In this document: piece after piece, positions 11,203 to 22,369 of the stretch | How positions within the stretch are numbered: position 1 is the first letter of the stretch | Layout of the letters: the number at the start of each line of letters is the position of its first letter | Source: Myotis daubentonii | Lineage: Eukaryota > Chordata > Mammalia > Chiroptera > Vespertilionidae | Assembly (NCBI RefSeq): GCF_963259705.1 | Contig: NC_081861.1 | Coordinates: 69,979,623 to 70,043,622 of the forward strand | Direction: 5' to 3' | Length of the DNA: 64,000 bases | The notes under the pieces: model-generated | What the model was told of the DNA's origin: nothing | Databases searched by the model: none | The model's input: the letters and a program-made list of their open reading frames with translations, nothing else | Program-made: the position numbers and the translations under genes

Positions 11203-12084
11203 TGATCAGGATTTAATCTCCAAAAGTCATAGGGAACTCATATAACTTAACAAAAGGAAGATAAATAATCCAATCAAAAAATGGACAAAGTACTTAAATA
11301 GATACTTCTCCAAAGTGGACATACAGAACGCCAAGAGACATATGAAAAAATGACTAAAGTCACTAATCATCTGAGAGATGCAAATCAAAATGACAATGAG
11401 GTACCATCTCAGACCTGTCAGAATGGCAGTCATCAACAAATCCACAAATGATGAGTGTTAGGGAGGATGTGGAAAAAAAGAAACTCTTGTGCACTGCTGA
11501 TGAATGGTGCAGCCACTGTGGAAAACAGTATGGACTTTCCTCAAAAAATTAAAAATGGAACTCCCATTTGACCCAGTAATCCCACTTCTAGGAATATATC
11601 CCAAGAAACTAGAAACACCAATCAGAAAGGATATATGCACCCCTATGTTCATAGCAGCACAATTTACAATAGCTAAGATTTGGAAACAGCCTTAGTGCCC
11701 ATCAGCAGATGAGGGGATTAAAAACCAGTGGTACACCTACACAATGGAATACTATGCTGCTCTAAAAAAAAAAAAAAAAACAGAGCTCTTACCATTTACA
11801 ACAGCTTGGATGGACCTGGAGAGAAGGATAAGTATCACATGATCTCACTAATTTGTGGAATACAATGAACAATGTAAACTGATGAGCAAAATAGATTCAG
11901 AGACATAGAAACATTGAACATACCTCAGAGGGAAGACAGATGAGGTTGGGAGGGGACTAAGATATCAACCAAAGGACTTGTAAGCATGCCAATGGACACA
12001 GACAGTAGGGGGGGGGGGGTGAGGGCATGTGCTGGAGGGTTGGAGTGGCCGGGTAGAGGTTAATGGGGGAAGAAAGGAGACATA
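11203..12084 (+). mobile_element. L1 3' portion, left part, interrupted by Tc1-type element
   Basis: The sense L1 runs from ORF2 ('atctccaaaagtcatagggaa') through the 3' UTR and stops abruptly at '...gaaaggagacatata'. Its missing tail ('ctttcaacaataaa') resumes at 18,911, beyond the Tc1 element. The two halves are one insertion split by a later DNA transposon at a TA site. Confidence 0.85.
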
Positions 12085-12269
12085 TATACTGAGTGACCAG
12101 ATTATTATGACCATCTGACGTTTGTAGGCCTATTAGCCATAATTTTACGGTGAAGTTACCAGAAGGCCAGACCATTATAAATAGGGAAGCAGGTTGTTTA
12201 CCACGACAGTAGAAGTGAATTTTTTCTGAAGATATGGGTAAACAATGCGATTTAACAACCTTTGAATGT

Positions 12270-12272
<3 letters not shown>

Positions 12273-12316
<44 letters not shown>
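12273..12316. repeat. (TA)n microsatellite at MITE centre
   Basis: A pure TA run of about 44 bp lies where the palindrome centre was opened. Confidence 0.95.
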
Positions 12317-12319
<3 letters not shown>

Positions 12320-12782
12320 AGATTATTATGACCACCTGGCATTTGGAAGCCGAAGGCCTGTTTGAACATCTTTGCTGTCTGCAGTTATCAAGATAAACGG
12401 TCTCCAATTCGCACAGGAACACAAAGATTGGACAGTCAAGCATTGGAAAAAAGTCATGTGGTCTGATAAATCACGTTTCCAGGTGCATCATGCAGATGGC
12501 ACAGTGAGAATTTGGAGGAAACAGCATGAAAGCATGAAGCCCACATACATGAGTACAACCCTTCAAGCAGGCGGGGGCAGTGTTATGGTTTGGGGTATGT
12601 TTTCCTGGCATAATTTGGGCCCTTTAATTCATGTGGAACAACATCTGAATAGCACAACTACCTAAGTATCGTTGCTGATCAAGTTCATCCTATCATGTTG
12701 ATGGAGTATCCCAATGGAGATGGCTTCTTCTAACAAGACAATGCACCATGTCACGGAGCTCGTATTGTGCAGGTGTGCTTTC

Positions 12783-12804
12783 AAGAACATGAGGGGTGGA
12801 TTTT
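12783..12804. repeat. Target-site duplication of L1, left copy
   Basis: 'aagaacatgaggggtggatt' plus tt matches 18,422-18,442 ('aaaggacatgagtgagattt' plus t) with a few differences. The two copies bracket the L1 and both lie inside the transposase gene. Confidence 0.8.
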
Positions 12805-13472
12805 AAAAAATGGCGGAGGTTTAGATGGACGTGTCGGTGCCTTGTCCCGGAGCAGATAAGGGCGAGCAGCTGAAATGGGTAACATACAGCCCGAATAAGC
12901 AGAGGAGATTCAGCTGAGAGAGAATCTGCAGCCAGGAAAGACAGAGAACTCCTAGAAAAAGGGAATGGTTAGAGGCTGAGGCTGAAACCTCTCCAGGTTC
13001 GCTGGCTCAGCGGCGGAGACCGTACCATCTTGAGTGGCTGTTACCGGCATCCAGAGAACAGCTACTAACCCGGCAACAACGGCTCTCAAGCAGCGCAACT
13101 ACGTGAACTCAGAGGAGCCCTGCTTCTCCCCACAGAAAGCAGATCCAAGCAACAGCGGCCTCCTGATCACCACACGCTCTGTCTGAGGAACAGCTGCTGT
13201 GTGTGAGGCCTCCCTCCACTAGACAGAAGAGCCACAACAGCTGTGAACAGCACCCATCAGAGGACCTGCTACCAATAGAGGAGCAGCGGCTACCACAACC
13301 GCCCAAGGAGCAACCATAGCCCGAAGAGCCACTGCCACCTAGGGAGCAGCCACTTAACGACTCAATATCTATATATGTCAGTGAGATCAAACATGGGTAG
13401 ACAAAGAAATCCCCAAAGGAAAGAAAAGGAAGACTCTCCAAAAAGCAGTTAAGTGATACAGAGGCATGCAAC

Positions 13473-14284
13473 ATGACAGAAAAAGAAATCAGAATAAGGG
13501 TCATAGAGTGCATAAACCGGATGGAGGAAAAAATCAACAACTTATGCAAGAAGCAAGAAGAAACAGATGAAAAAATCAACAACTTAAGTAAGACCCAAGA
13601 AGAAATGAAGAGCGATATAGCTGCAATAAAAAACACCACTGAAAGCATCAATAGTAGACTAGGAGAAGCGGAAGACCGAATTAGTGAGTTAGAAGACAAG
13701 GAAGCAAAACACACCCAAAATGTACTGCAATTGGAGAAAAAATTAAAAGACAGGAGGAGAGCCTAAGGGAGCTTTGGGACAACATGAAACAAAACAATAT
13801 ATGAATAAGAAGGGTGCCAGAACAACAGAAAGAGGAACAAGGATTAGAAAACCTATTCAAAGAAATAATATCAGAAAACTTCCCTGAGGTGGGGAAGAAA
13901 AAAGTCACACAAGCCCAGAGAGTCCCAAACAGGGTGAACCCGAAAAGACCCACACCAAGACACATCATAATTACCATGGCAAATGTTCAGGACAAAGAGA
14001 GAATCTTAAAGGCTGCAAGAGAGAGACGGAAAGTTACGTACAAGGGATCTCCCATTAGATTATCAAATGATTTCTCAACAGAAACATATCATGCAAGAAG
14101 GGAATGGAATGAAATATACAAAGTGATGCAAAGCAAAGAACTGAATCCAAGAATACCCTATCCAGCAAGGCTATCATTCAAAACTGAAGGGGAAATAAGA
14201 AGCTTCACAGACAAAAAAAAAAGGCTAAGGGAGTTTATCACCACCAAGCCAGCAATGCAAGAAATGCTAAAGGGACTGGTGTAA
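13473..14284 (+). pseudogene. L1 ORF1 (RNA-binding chaperone), frame-broken
   Basis: ORF1p is the trimeric RNA-binding protein of the L1 ribonucleoprotein. The first block (13,473-13,766) is a coiled coil with heptads such as 'EEKINNLCKKQEETDEKINN' and 'LEKKLKD'. It ends 'DRRRA' at a stop. The second block continues one frame over with 'MPEQQKEEQGLENLFKEIIS', 'RPTPRHIIITMANVQDKERI' (RRM region) and a C-terminal domain ending 'AMQEMLKGLV'. The join needs a one-base shift at about 13,745-13,755, and a TGA lies at about 13,802. The same shift is present in the reverse-strand L1 at 61.5 kb. Confidence 0.9.
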
Positions 14285-14348
14285 AAAGAAGAAATAAAAA
14301 GCTCAGAAAGAAAACAGCCACACAAAAAAAGAAATGGCTCCAAACTAG

Positions 14349-17300
14349 TACCTTTCAATAATAACTTTAAATGTAAACGGGCTAAATGCTCCAAACAAAA
14401 CACATCGAGTGGCTGAATGGATAAAAAAAACATGACCCATACATCTGCTGTCTACAAGAGACCCACCTCATTAGAAGGGACTCACACAGACTGAAAGTGA
14501 AGGGATGGAAAAATATCTTTCAGGCAAATGGAAAGGAAAAGAAAGCTGGGGTAGCAATACTTATATCAGACAAAATAGACCTCAAAGTGAAGGCTATAAC
14601 AAGAGATATGGAAGGCCACTTCATAATACTAAAGGGATCAATACAACATGAAGATATAACCCTGATAAACATATATGCACCCAATGCAGGAGCACCCAAA
14701 TACATAAAAAAAACTCCTGGAAGATATCAAAGGAGAGATCAACAAAAATACAGTCATAGTAGGGGACTTTAATACACCACTGACATCACTGGATAAATCC
14801 TCTAGACAAACAATCAGCAAAGAAACAGCAATCCTAAATGACTCACTAGATCAGATGGACTTAATTGACATCTTCAGAACAATTCACCCCACAGCCATGG
14901 AATATACATTCTACTCAAGTGCTCATAGGACAGATTCAAAAATAGACCACATGTTGGGTCACAAACAAAGTCTCCCCAAATTCAAGAAGATTGAAATCAT
15001 ACCAAGAATCTTCTCAGACCACGATGGCATAATATTAGAAATAAACTACAATAAAAAAACCCCAAAGACTCAAACATTGGAAGCTGAATAGCATGTTATT
15101 AAATATTAATTGGGTTACCAATGAGATCAAAGAAGAAATTTTAAAAAACCTGGAAACTAATGACAATGAAAACACAACAATCCAAAACCTATGGGACGCA
15201 ATGAAAGCAGTCCTGAGAGGGAAGTTTATAGCTCTACAGGCCTATCTCAAAAAAACAAGAAAAAATGGTAGTAAATCATCTAACTCTACAACTCAAAGAA
15301 TTAGAAAGAGAGCAACAAAAAACCCCAGAGTGATCAGAAGGAAAGAGATAATAAAGATTAGAGCAGAAATAAATGACATAGAGACCAAAAAAATAATACA
15401 GAAAATCAATGAAACCAAGAGCTGGTTCTTTGAAAAGATAAACAAGATTGACAAAGCTCTAGCCAGGCTCACCAAGAAGCAAAGAGAGAGGACCCAAATA
15501 AAGAAAATCAGAAATGATAGGGGTGAAATAACAACAGACCCCACAGAAATACAAATGATTGTTAAAAAATACTATGGACAGCTCTACTCCAACAAACTAG
15601 ACAACCTGGAGGAAATGGACAAATTCCTAGAAAAATACAACATTCCAAAACTCAATCAGGAAGAATCTAAAAATCTCAACAGGCCAATAACTATGGAAGA
15701 AATTGAAGCAGTCATCAAAATGCTTCCAGCAAACAAAAGCCCAGGACCAGACGGCTTCACAGGGGAATTTTACCAAACATTCAAGGAAGAACTAAAACCC
15801 ATCCTCCTCAGACTACTACAAAAAATTCAAGAGGAAGGAACACTTCCAAGCTCATTCTATGGAACCAGCATCACCCTCATACCAAAACGAGGTAAAGACA
15901 ACAAAATGAAAGAGAATTACAGGCCAATATCCCTCATGAACATAGATGCCAAAATCCTCAACAAAATCTTAGCAAATCAGACCCTGCAGTACATCAGAAA
16001 GATCATACACAACGACCAAGTAGGATTTATCCCAGGAATGCAAAGTTGGTACAATATCCGCAAATCAATGAATGTGATACATCACATAAACAAATTGAAA
16101 GAAAAAAAACACATAGTCATACCAATTGATGTAGAAAAAGAATTTGACAAAATCCAACACCCATTTTTGATAAAAATTTTCAGCAAGGTGGGAGTAGAAG
16201 GATCATACCTCAACATAATAAAAGCCATATATGACAAACCCACAGACAACATCATACTCAATGGACAAAAACTAACACCATTTCCCCTAAGAACAGGAAC
16301 AAGATAGGGATGCCCACTCTCACCACTCCTGTTTGACATAGTACTGGAAGTGTTAGCCATTGCAATTCGGCAAGAAGAAGAAATAAAAGGCATCCAAATT
16401 GGAAAAGAGGAAGTAAAACTGTCCTTATTTGCAGACTACATGATATTATACATACAAAACCCTAGAGACTCCATCCAAAAACTACTAGACTTAATACATG
16501 AATTTGGCAATGTAGCAGGATACAAAATTAACCCCAAGAAATCTGAGGCATTTCTATACACCAATAGTGAACTTTCAGAAAGAGAGATTATAAAAACAAT
16601 CCCGTTTACTATTGCACCGAAAAAATTAAGCTACCTAGGAATAAACTTAACTAAAGAGGTAAAAGACCTCTACTCAGAAAACTACAGGACGTTGAAAAAA
16701 GACATAGAGGAAGACATAAACAGATGGAAGAACATAACGTGTTCATGGATTGGTAGAATCAACATCATTAAAATGTCCATACTACCCAAAGCAATCTATA
16801 AATTCAACGCACTTCCCATTAAAACACCAACGGCATACTTCAGAGATCTAGAACGAACTTTCCAAAAATTCATCTGGAAAAAAAAATGACCCAGAATAGC
16901 TGCAGCAATCCTGAGAAATAACAAAGTAGGTGGGATCTCAATACCAGATACCAAGATGTATTACAAAGCCACTGTTCTTAAAACTGCCTGGTACTGGCAC
17001 AAGAACAGACATATAGATCAATGGAATAGACTAGAGAGCCCAGAAATCGGCCCGAACCAATAGCCTCAATTAATATTTGACAAAGGTGGCAAGAACAAAC
17101 AATGGTGCCAGGAGTCTCTTCAATTAATGGTGTTGGGAAAATTGGACAGATATATGCAAGAAAATGAAACTAGACCACCAACTTACACCATACACAAAAG
17201 TAAACTCAAAATGGATAAAGTATTTAAATGTACAGCAGGAAACCATAAAAATTCTAGAAGAATCCAAGGGCAACAAAATCTCAGATATATGCCGAAGCAA

Positions 17301-18150
17301 TTTCTTCACCAATACAGCTCCTAGGGCACATGAAACTAAAGAGAAAATGAACAAATGGGACTACATCAAAATAAAAAGCTTCTGCACAGCAAAAGAAACC
17401 ATCAACAAAACAACAAGAAAACCCACTGTGTGGGAAAACATATTTGCCAATGGCATATCTGATAAGGGCCTAATCTCCAAAATTTATAGGGAACTCATAC
17501 AACTTAACAAAAGGAAGATAAACAATCCAATCAAAAAATGGGCAAAGTACCTAAATAGACACCTTTCAAAAGAGGACATTCAGAAAGCTAAGAGACATAT
17601 GAAAACATGCTCAAAATCACTAATCATCCGAGAGATGCAAATCAAAACAACAATGAGGTGCCATCTCACAGCTGTCAGACTGGCTATCATCAACAAATCA
17701 ACAAACGACAAGTGCTGGAGAGGATGTGGAGAAAAAGGAACACTTGTGCACTGCTGGTGGGAATGCAGACTGGTGCAGGCACTATGGAAGACAGTATGGA
17801 GTTTCCTCAAAAAACTGAAAATGGAACTCCCATTTGACTCTGTGATCCCACTTCTAGGAATATATCCCAAGAAACCAGAAACACCAATCAGAAAGGATAT
17901 ATGCACCCATATGTTCATAGCAGCACAATTCACCATAGCTAAGACCTGGAAACAGCCTAAGTGCCCATCAGTAGATGAATGGATTAGAAAACAGTGGTAC
18001 ATCTACACGATGGAATACTATGCTGCTCTAAAAAGGAAGGAACTCTTACCATTTGCAACGTCATGGATGGAACTGGAGAGCATTATGCTAAGTGAAATAA
18101 GCCAGTCAATGAAGGAAAAATACCACATGATCTCACTCATTCATGGATAA
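14349..18150 (+). pseudogene. L1 ORF2 (endonuclease/reverse transcriptase), broken
   Basis: ORF2p nicks target DNA and reverse-transcribes L1 RNA. An AP-type endonuclease is seen at about 14.4-15.1 kb ('NIYAPNAG', 'DSKIDHMLG'), with several frame breaks. The RT region runs from about 15.6 kb ('[14 protein letters not shown]', '[11 protein letters not shown]', '[18 protein letters not shown]'). The polymerase motif normally written FADD is '[11 protein letters not shown]' at about 16,430: Asp-Tyr, so the second catalytic Asp is lost. A TAG replaces a Gln codon just after 'FPLRTGTR' (about 16,305), and a stop follows 'FIWKKK' at 16,887. The C-terminal zinc knuckle '[18 protein letters not shown]' is intact and the frame ends 'MISLIHG'. 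Confidence 0.92.
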
Positions 18151-18910
18151 TATAGACCATTATAAACTTTTGAACAGTTATAGATACAGAGGCAGAGCTG
18201 CCTAGAACTGATTGTCAAAATGCAGCGGGAAGGCCGGGGAAAGTTGGGGGGCAGGAGGGAGGGGGGTAAGAGATCAACCGAAGGACTTGTATGCATGCAT
18301 ATATGCGTAACCAATGGACTTCGGACGCTAGGGGGTGGGGGAAGCCAGGGGAAAGTCAAGGGCGGGGGGGGGAAGACACATATGTAATACCCTTTGTAAT
18401 ACTTTAAGCAATAATAAAAAAAAAGGACATGAGTGAGATTTTACCTTGCTTAGGTGGCACCCACAATCACCAGATCTCAATCCAATTCAGAATTTGTGGG
18501 ACGAAGTTAAAAGAGCCATCAGGCAGCTGGTTCCACAACCATCAAGTCTCACAGAACTGGACAGTGCTATTCATCAGGCATGGTGTCAGATTCCTCGCAT
18601 CACCTTTCAACATCTCGTGGAGTCAATGCCAAGAAGAATCGCTGCAGTATTGAAGGCAAAATGTGGCCCAACGAAGTACTGGTCCTAATAATCTGGCCAC
18701 TCAGTGTATATTTATGTATCCCACATTCAAAGGCTGTTAAGTCGCATTGTTTACCCATACCTTCAGAAAAAATATCACTTCTACTATTGTGGTAAACAAC
18801 CTGCTTCCCTATTTGTAATGGTCTGGCCCTCTAGCAACTTCAGTGCGAAATTATAGCTAATTTGCTTACAAATGTCAGGTGGTCATAATAATCTAGCCAC
18901 TCAGTGTATA

Positions 18911-18950
18911 CTTTCAACAATAAAGGATTTAAATTAAAAATAAAAAGCTG
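18911..18950 (+). mobile_element. L1 3' tail, right part of the 11,203 copy
   Basis: 'ctttcaacaataaa' followed by an A-rich tract completes the L1 3' end that breaks off at 12,084. It starts directly after the outer Tc1-type terminus. Confidence 0.8.
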
Positions 18951-19620
18951 TGGTACATTTACACAATGGAATACTACAAACTGTAATAAAGGAGAAACTT
19001 GCCCTAGCTGTTTTGGCTCAGTGGATATAGTGCCAGCCTGCATACTGAAGAGTCTCAGGTTTGATTCTGGTAATGGGCACATGCCTGGGTTTTGGGCACG
19101 ATACCTAGTGGAGGGAGTGCAGGAGGCAGCTGATCAATGATTCTCTTCATTGATGTTTCTATTTCTCTCTCCCTCTCCTTTCCTCTCTGATATTAATAAA
19201 AATATATTTAAAAAAAGAAGAAACTCTTACCATTTGCAATGGCATGGATGGATCTGGAGAGTATTATGCTAGACAAAATAATCCAGTCAGAGAAAGATAA
19301 ATATCACATGATCTCACTCATATTTAGAATCTAATGAACAACATAAACTGAAGAAGAAAATATTTCCAGAGCCATAGAAGCATGGAACAAACTAAGGAAT
19401 TTCAGAGGGAAGGTGGGGATGAGGAGTGGGGGTGGTTATTAACTGGCAAACTTATAAGCATATATCCATATCTCATGGACACAGACAATAGTGTGATGAA
19501 AGCTTCTGAGCGGCGGGTACACGGTAGAAGGGGTCAATGGAGAAAAACAAAACAAAACACACACAGAACAAAGGGGAAATCTGTAATACTTTCAAAAATA
19601 TAAATTAAAACTAACTAAAT
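18950..19620 (+). mobile_element. L1 3' fragment with an internal Ves SINE
   Basis: 'gtggtacatttacacaatgg' begins the piece. After the SINE at 19,001-19,215 it continues 'cttaccatttgcaatggcat', 'agtcagagaaagataaatat' and the 3' UTR. Confidence 0.8.
19001..19215 (+). mobile_element. Ves SINE
   Basis: The tRNA-like head 'gccctagctgttttggctca' with A/B-box spacing ('ggtttgattctgg') is followed by 'ggaggcagctgatcaatgat', a CT-rich segment and an A-rich tail. It is flanked by 'aaggagaaactt' and 'aagaagaaactc'. The head differs from the other copies, so it is an older member. Confidence 0.9.
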
Positions 19621-20286
19621 AAATACTTTAAAGATGTAAGACCTGATAGCATAAAACTATTAGAAGAAAACAATTTTTTATATGATTCCATCATAAGCAA
19701 TCGGAGCAAAATAGACAAATGGGATTACGTTTGCATCAAACTAAAAAACTTTTGCACAACAATGAAAGCAATCAGAAAATTGAATAGACAACCTATGGAA
19801 TGGGAGATATCATTTGTAATCCATACATATGATAAGAGATAAGTATAAAAATTATATAATTCCGTTAACTCAATTACAAGAAAACAAATAACCTGATTAA
19901 AAAGTGGGCGAAGGAACTAAATAGATATTTCTCCAAAGAATATTTACAAATGGACAACAGATATATGAAAAGGTGTTCAACATCACTTATCATTAGGGAA
20001 ATACAAATCAAAACCACAATGAGATATCACCTCAAAACTGTTAGAATGGCTATAATAAAAAAAGAAAAAATAATAATGCTTGGATAGGATATGGAGTAAA
20101 GGTTACCCTTATACACTGTTGGTGACAATAGTAACTAGTACAGGCACTATGGAAAACTGTATGAAGATGCCACAAAAATATTAAAAGTAGAACTACCATA
20201 CAATCAAGTGGTCCCAGTTCTAAGGAAATATATAAAGGAAACAAAATCATGATCTCAAAGAGATATTTGCACTTCATTGTTCACAG

Positions 20287-20748
20287 CTAGAGGCCCGGTG
20301 CACAAAAATTTGTGCACTAGGGTGGGGTCCCTCAGCCTGGCCTGTGCCCTCTAGCAGCCTGGGACCCCTTGGGGGATGACCACCTGCTGGCTTAGGCCTG
20401 CTCCCCAGGGGATTGGGCCTAAGCTGGCTGTCAGACATCCCTCTGGCAGCCTGGGAGCCCTCAGGGGATGTTCACTTGCTAGCAGGAAGCAGGCGTAAGT
20501 TACAGTCAGACATCATTAGTGCTGCTGAGGAGGCGGGAGAGGCTCCCACTACCACCCCTGTACTGGCAGCCATCAGCCTGGCTTGTGGCTGAGCAGAGCT
20601 CCCCATGTGGGAGAGCACTGACCACCAGGGGGCAGCTTCTGCATTGAGTGTCTGACCCCGGGTGGTCAGTGTGTGTCATAGTTACCAGTCATTTCCAGTC
20701 GTTCTGCTGTTAGGGCCAATTTGCATATTACCCTTTTATTATATAGGA
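20287..20748 (-). mobile_element. Complete non-autonomous Helitron
   Basis: Reverse orientation. The 3' end is at the left, with CTAG at 20,287-20,290 and the hairpin 'ggtgcacaaaaatttgtgca'. The 5' end is at the right ('tcctatataataaaagggta' read on minus). A near-perfect CTCF core 'accaccagggggcagc' lies at 20,621-20,636 on the plus strand. Confidence 0.9.
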
Positions 20749-21496
20749 TAGAGGCCTGGTGCATGGGTGGGGGCCAGCTGGTTTGCCTTGAAAGGTGTCC
20801 CAGATCAGGGTGGGGGTCCCTCTGGGTGCCTGGCCAGCCTGGATGAGGGGCTGAGGGCCATTTTCAGACTGGCCTCACACCCTTCAGAGTGGGGATCCCT
20901 GCTTGAGTGCCTGACCAGCCTGGGTGAGGGGCTGAGGGCCGTTTTCAGGCTGGCCACACCCCCTTTAGGAGGGGGGTCCTGCTGGGGTGCCTGGCTAGCC
21001 TGGGTGAGTGGTTGATGGCTGTTTGCAGGCTGGACACAACCCCTTCAGGGTGGGGGTCCCTGCTGGGGTGCCTGGCCAGCCTGGGTGAGGGACTGATGGC
21101 TGTTTTCAGGCTGGCCATTCCCCCCAGTGGAGATCCTTACCCCATGAGGGTGTGGCCAGCCTGGATGTGGGGCTGATGGCTGTTTGCGGGCTGGCCACGG
21201 CTCCCAGCCACCCAAGCTCCCAGTGGAGGCTGGCTGGAAGCAGGTATCTGAGATTTATTTAGCTTCTATAATTGAAATTTTGTTGCCTTGAGAGGAGGCC
21301 ACAGCAGGCCAGGGCAGGCGGAAAGCTTGGCTTCCTCCATTGCCATGACAACCAAGCCTCCTGCTTGCTCCAACTCCATGGCTGCCGGCCGCCATCTTGG
21401 TTGATTTATTTGCATATAGTTGCTCTGATTGGCTGGTGCGCATGGCTTGGGGCATAGTGGAGGTGTGGTCAATTTGCCTGTTTCTCTTTTATTAGA
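20749..21496 (-). mobile_element. Helitron with internal tandem repeats
   Basis: It abuts the previous Helitron. The 3' end is degenerate ('tagaggcctggtgcatgg', no closed hairpin). The 5' end is 'tctaataaaagagaaacagg' on minus at 21,496. About five copies of an 80-85 bp unit fill 20,800-21,200. The right part (21,380-21,475) carries 'ggccgccatcttgg', 'atttgcata' and 'gattggctgg', the recurrent 5' module. Confidence 0.8.
20800..21200. repeat. Tandem repeat, about 80-85 bp unit
   Basis: The unit is built around 'gcctggccagcctgggtgag', 'gctgagggccgttttcaggc' and 'ggggtccctgctggggt', repeated about five times with substitutions. It lies inside the Helitron body. Confidence 0.8.
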
Positions 21497-21558
21497 TTAG
21501 CTAGCCAAGTTATGGAAATAATCTAAGCATCTATCTAATGGATAAAGAAGATGTGATA

Positions 21559-21863
21559 TCTACACTAATAAAAGAGAAACATGCAAATTGATGTCACTCC
21601 ACTACACCCACCAGGCAATCAGAGTGACTATGCAAATTAACCCAACAAAGATGGCGGTTAATTTGCATATGCAGGCACAGAGTGAAGACTGAAGGCTCTA
21701 GCCAGAGTGAAGACTGAAGACTGAAGATTGAAGACTGAATAGGTTTGGCTTTTCCTCTGCAGGCGGACCAAAGGCCTGGGTCCCAGGTGCTGGAGGAAAA
21801 CTGGTGCCAGCAGCCAGGGGAAGGAAGGCCTATTGCGCGAATCTTCATGCAACGGGCTTCTAG
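21559..21863 (+). mobile_element. Short complete Helitron
   Basis: TC + 'tacactaataaaagagaa' at 21,559; CTAG at 21,860-21,863 after the imperfect hairpin 'ttgcgcgaatcttcatgcaa'. It includes 'aagatggcggttaatttgca' and a small 'gaagactgaagactgaagat' slippage repeat. Confidence 0.85.
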
Positions 21864-22369
21864 TATATAAAATAAAATATCTTAACCGTAATTAAAAGAA
21901 ATTTCTGCCACTTGTGACAACTTGGATAAACCTGTAGGACATTATGCTACATTAAATAAGCCAGACAAAGGCAAATATTGTATGATCTCACTTATATGTG
22001 GATGTGGTATCTAAAAAATATAAATTGAACTCATAAAAGTGTAGAATAGGAGAGTGAGTGATTACCAGGAGTTGGAGGGTGGGTCAGGGGAACAGGAGAT
22101 GCTGCTCAAAAAGTACAAAGTTTTGGTTTTGTGGGATAAATAAATCTAGAGATGTAATGTGCAAACATAATGATTACACTTAATAATATTGTATTGAATA
22201 TTGGAAATGTCCTAAGTTTAGATGTATTTCAGGAGTAGTCATCACACAAAATTATAATCAGGCAAGGAGGTGATATGTTAATTATCTTGAATGTAGTAAT
22301 CATTTCACTTTGTATATGTATATCAAATCAAGTTTTATACCTTAAATATATATAATTTCAGTCCAAAAA

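Larger units (their letters stand above)
12805..18421 (+). mobile_element. Near full-length L1 (about 5.6 kb)
   Basis: The element contains a 5' UTR beginning at the YY1-like 'aaaatggcgg' (about 12,808), ORF1 (13,473-14,284), ORF2 (about 14,349-18,150), a 3' UTR with a G-rich tract (18,230-18,370) and an A-rich tail ('aataataaaaaaaa'). A target duplication flanks it. It is inactive because of frame breaks in ORF1, an in-frame TAG near 16,305 and a mutated RT active site. Confidence 0.95.
12372..18688 (+). pseudogene. Tc1-like (DD34E) transposase, split by L1 insertion
   Basis: A cut-and-paste transposase for a Tc1/mariner element. The N-terminal/catalytic half is at about 12,372-12,804: 'EHKDWTVKHWKKVMWSDKSRF' carries the first catalytic Asp, then 'GGGSVMVWGMFS' and 'FF*QDNAPCH' with the second Asp beside a stop. 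The C-terminal half is at 18,443-18,688 with 'SPDLNPIQNLWDE'. The family has 'NPIENLW', with the third catalytic Glu; here it reads Gln. The HTH N-terminus is missing or degraded, stops and shifts are present, and a 5.6-kb L1 interrupts it at 12,805-18,421. The protein is not functional. Reads are fragmentary but the family assignment is secure. Confidence 0.85.
12085..18910. mobile_element. Palindromic Tc1-type MITE carrying a nested Tc1-like transposon
   Basis: The left arm 12,085-12,272 ('tactgagtgaccagattatt...') is the inverted repeat of 18,711-18,910 ('...ctagccactcagtgta'). Both arms run about 190-200 bp inward to 'tttgaatgtgggata'. They form a palindromic MITE with TA at both outer ends. 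The centre is opened by a further element. That element has TIR-like ends of the same type at 12,317 ('gccagattattatgaccacc') and 18,682-18,710 ('ctaataatctggccactcag'), and it encloses transposase sequence. Confidence 0.75.
19622..22360 (+). mobile_element. Ancient L1 3' portion split by three Helitrons
   Basis: Degenerate sense L1 covers 19,622-20,286 ('aacatcacttatcattaggg', 'gttagaatggctataataaa'). It resumes at 21,497-21,558 ('caagttatggaaataatcta') and continues at 21,864-22,360 ('ttatgctacattaaataagc', 'atcaaatcaagttttatacc'). Helitrons occupy the gaps. Confidence 0.75.

Noticed and set aside
20800..21200. CRISPR-like or satellite array
   Set aside because: Unit length and divergence vary and there are no spacers. 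The array lies inside a Helitron.
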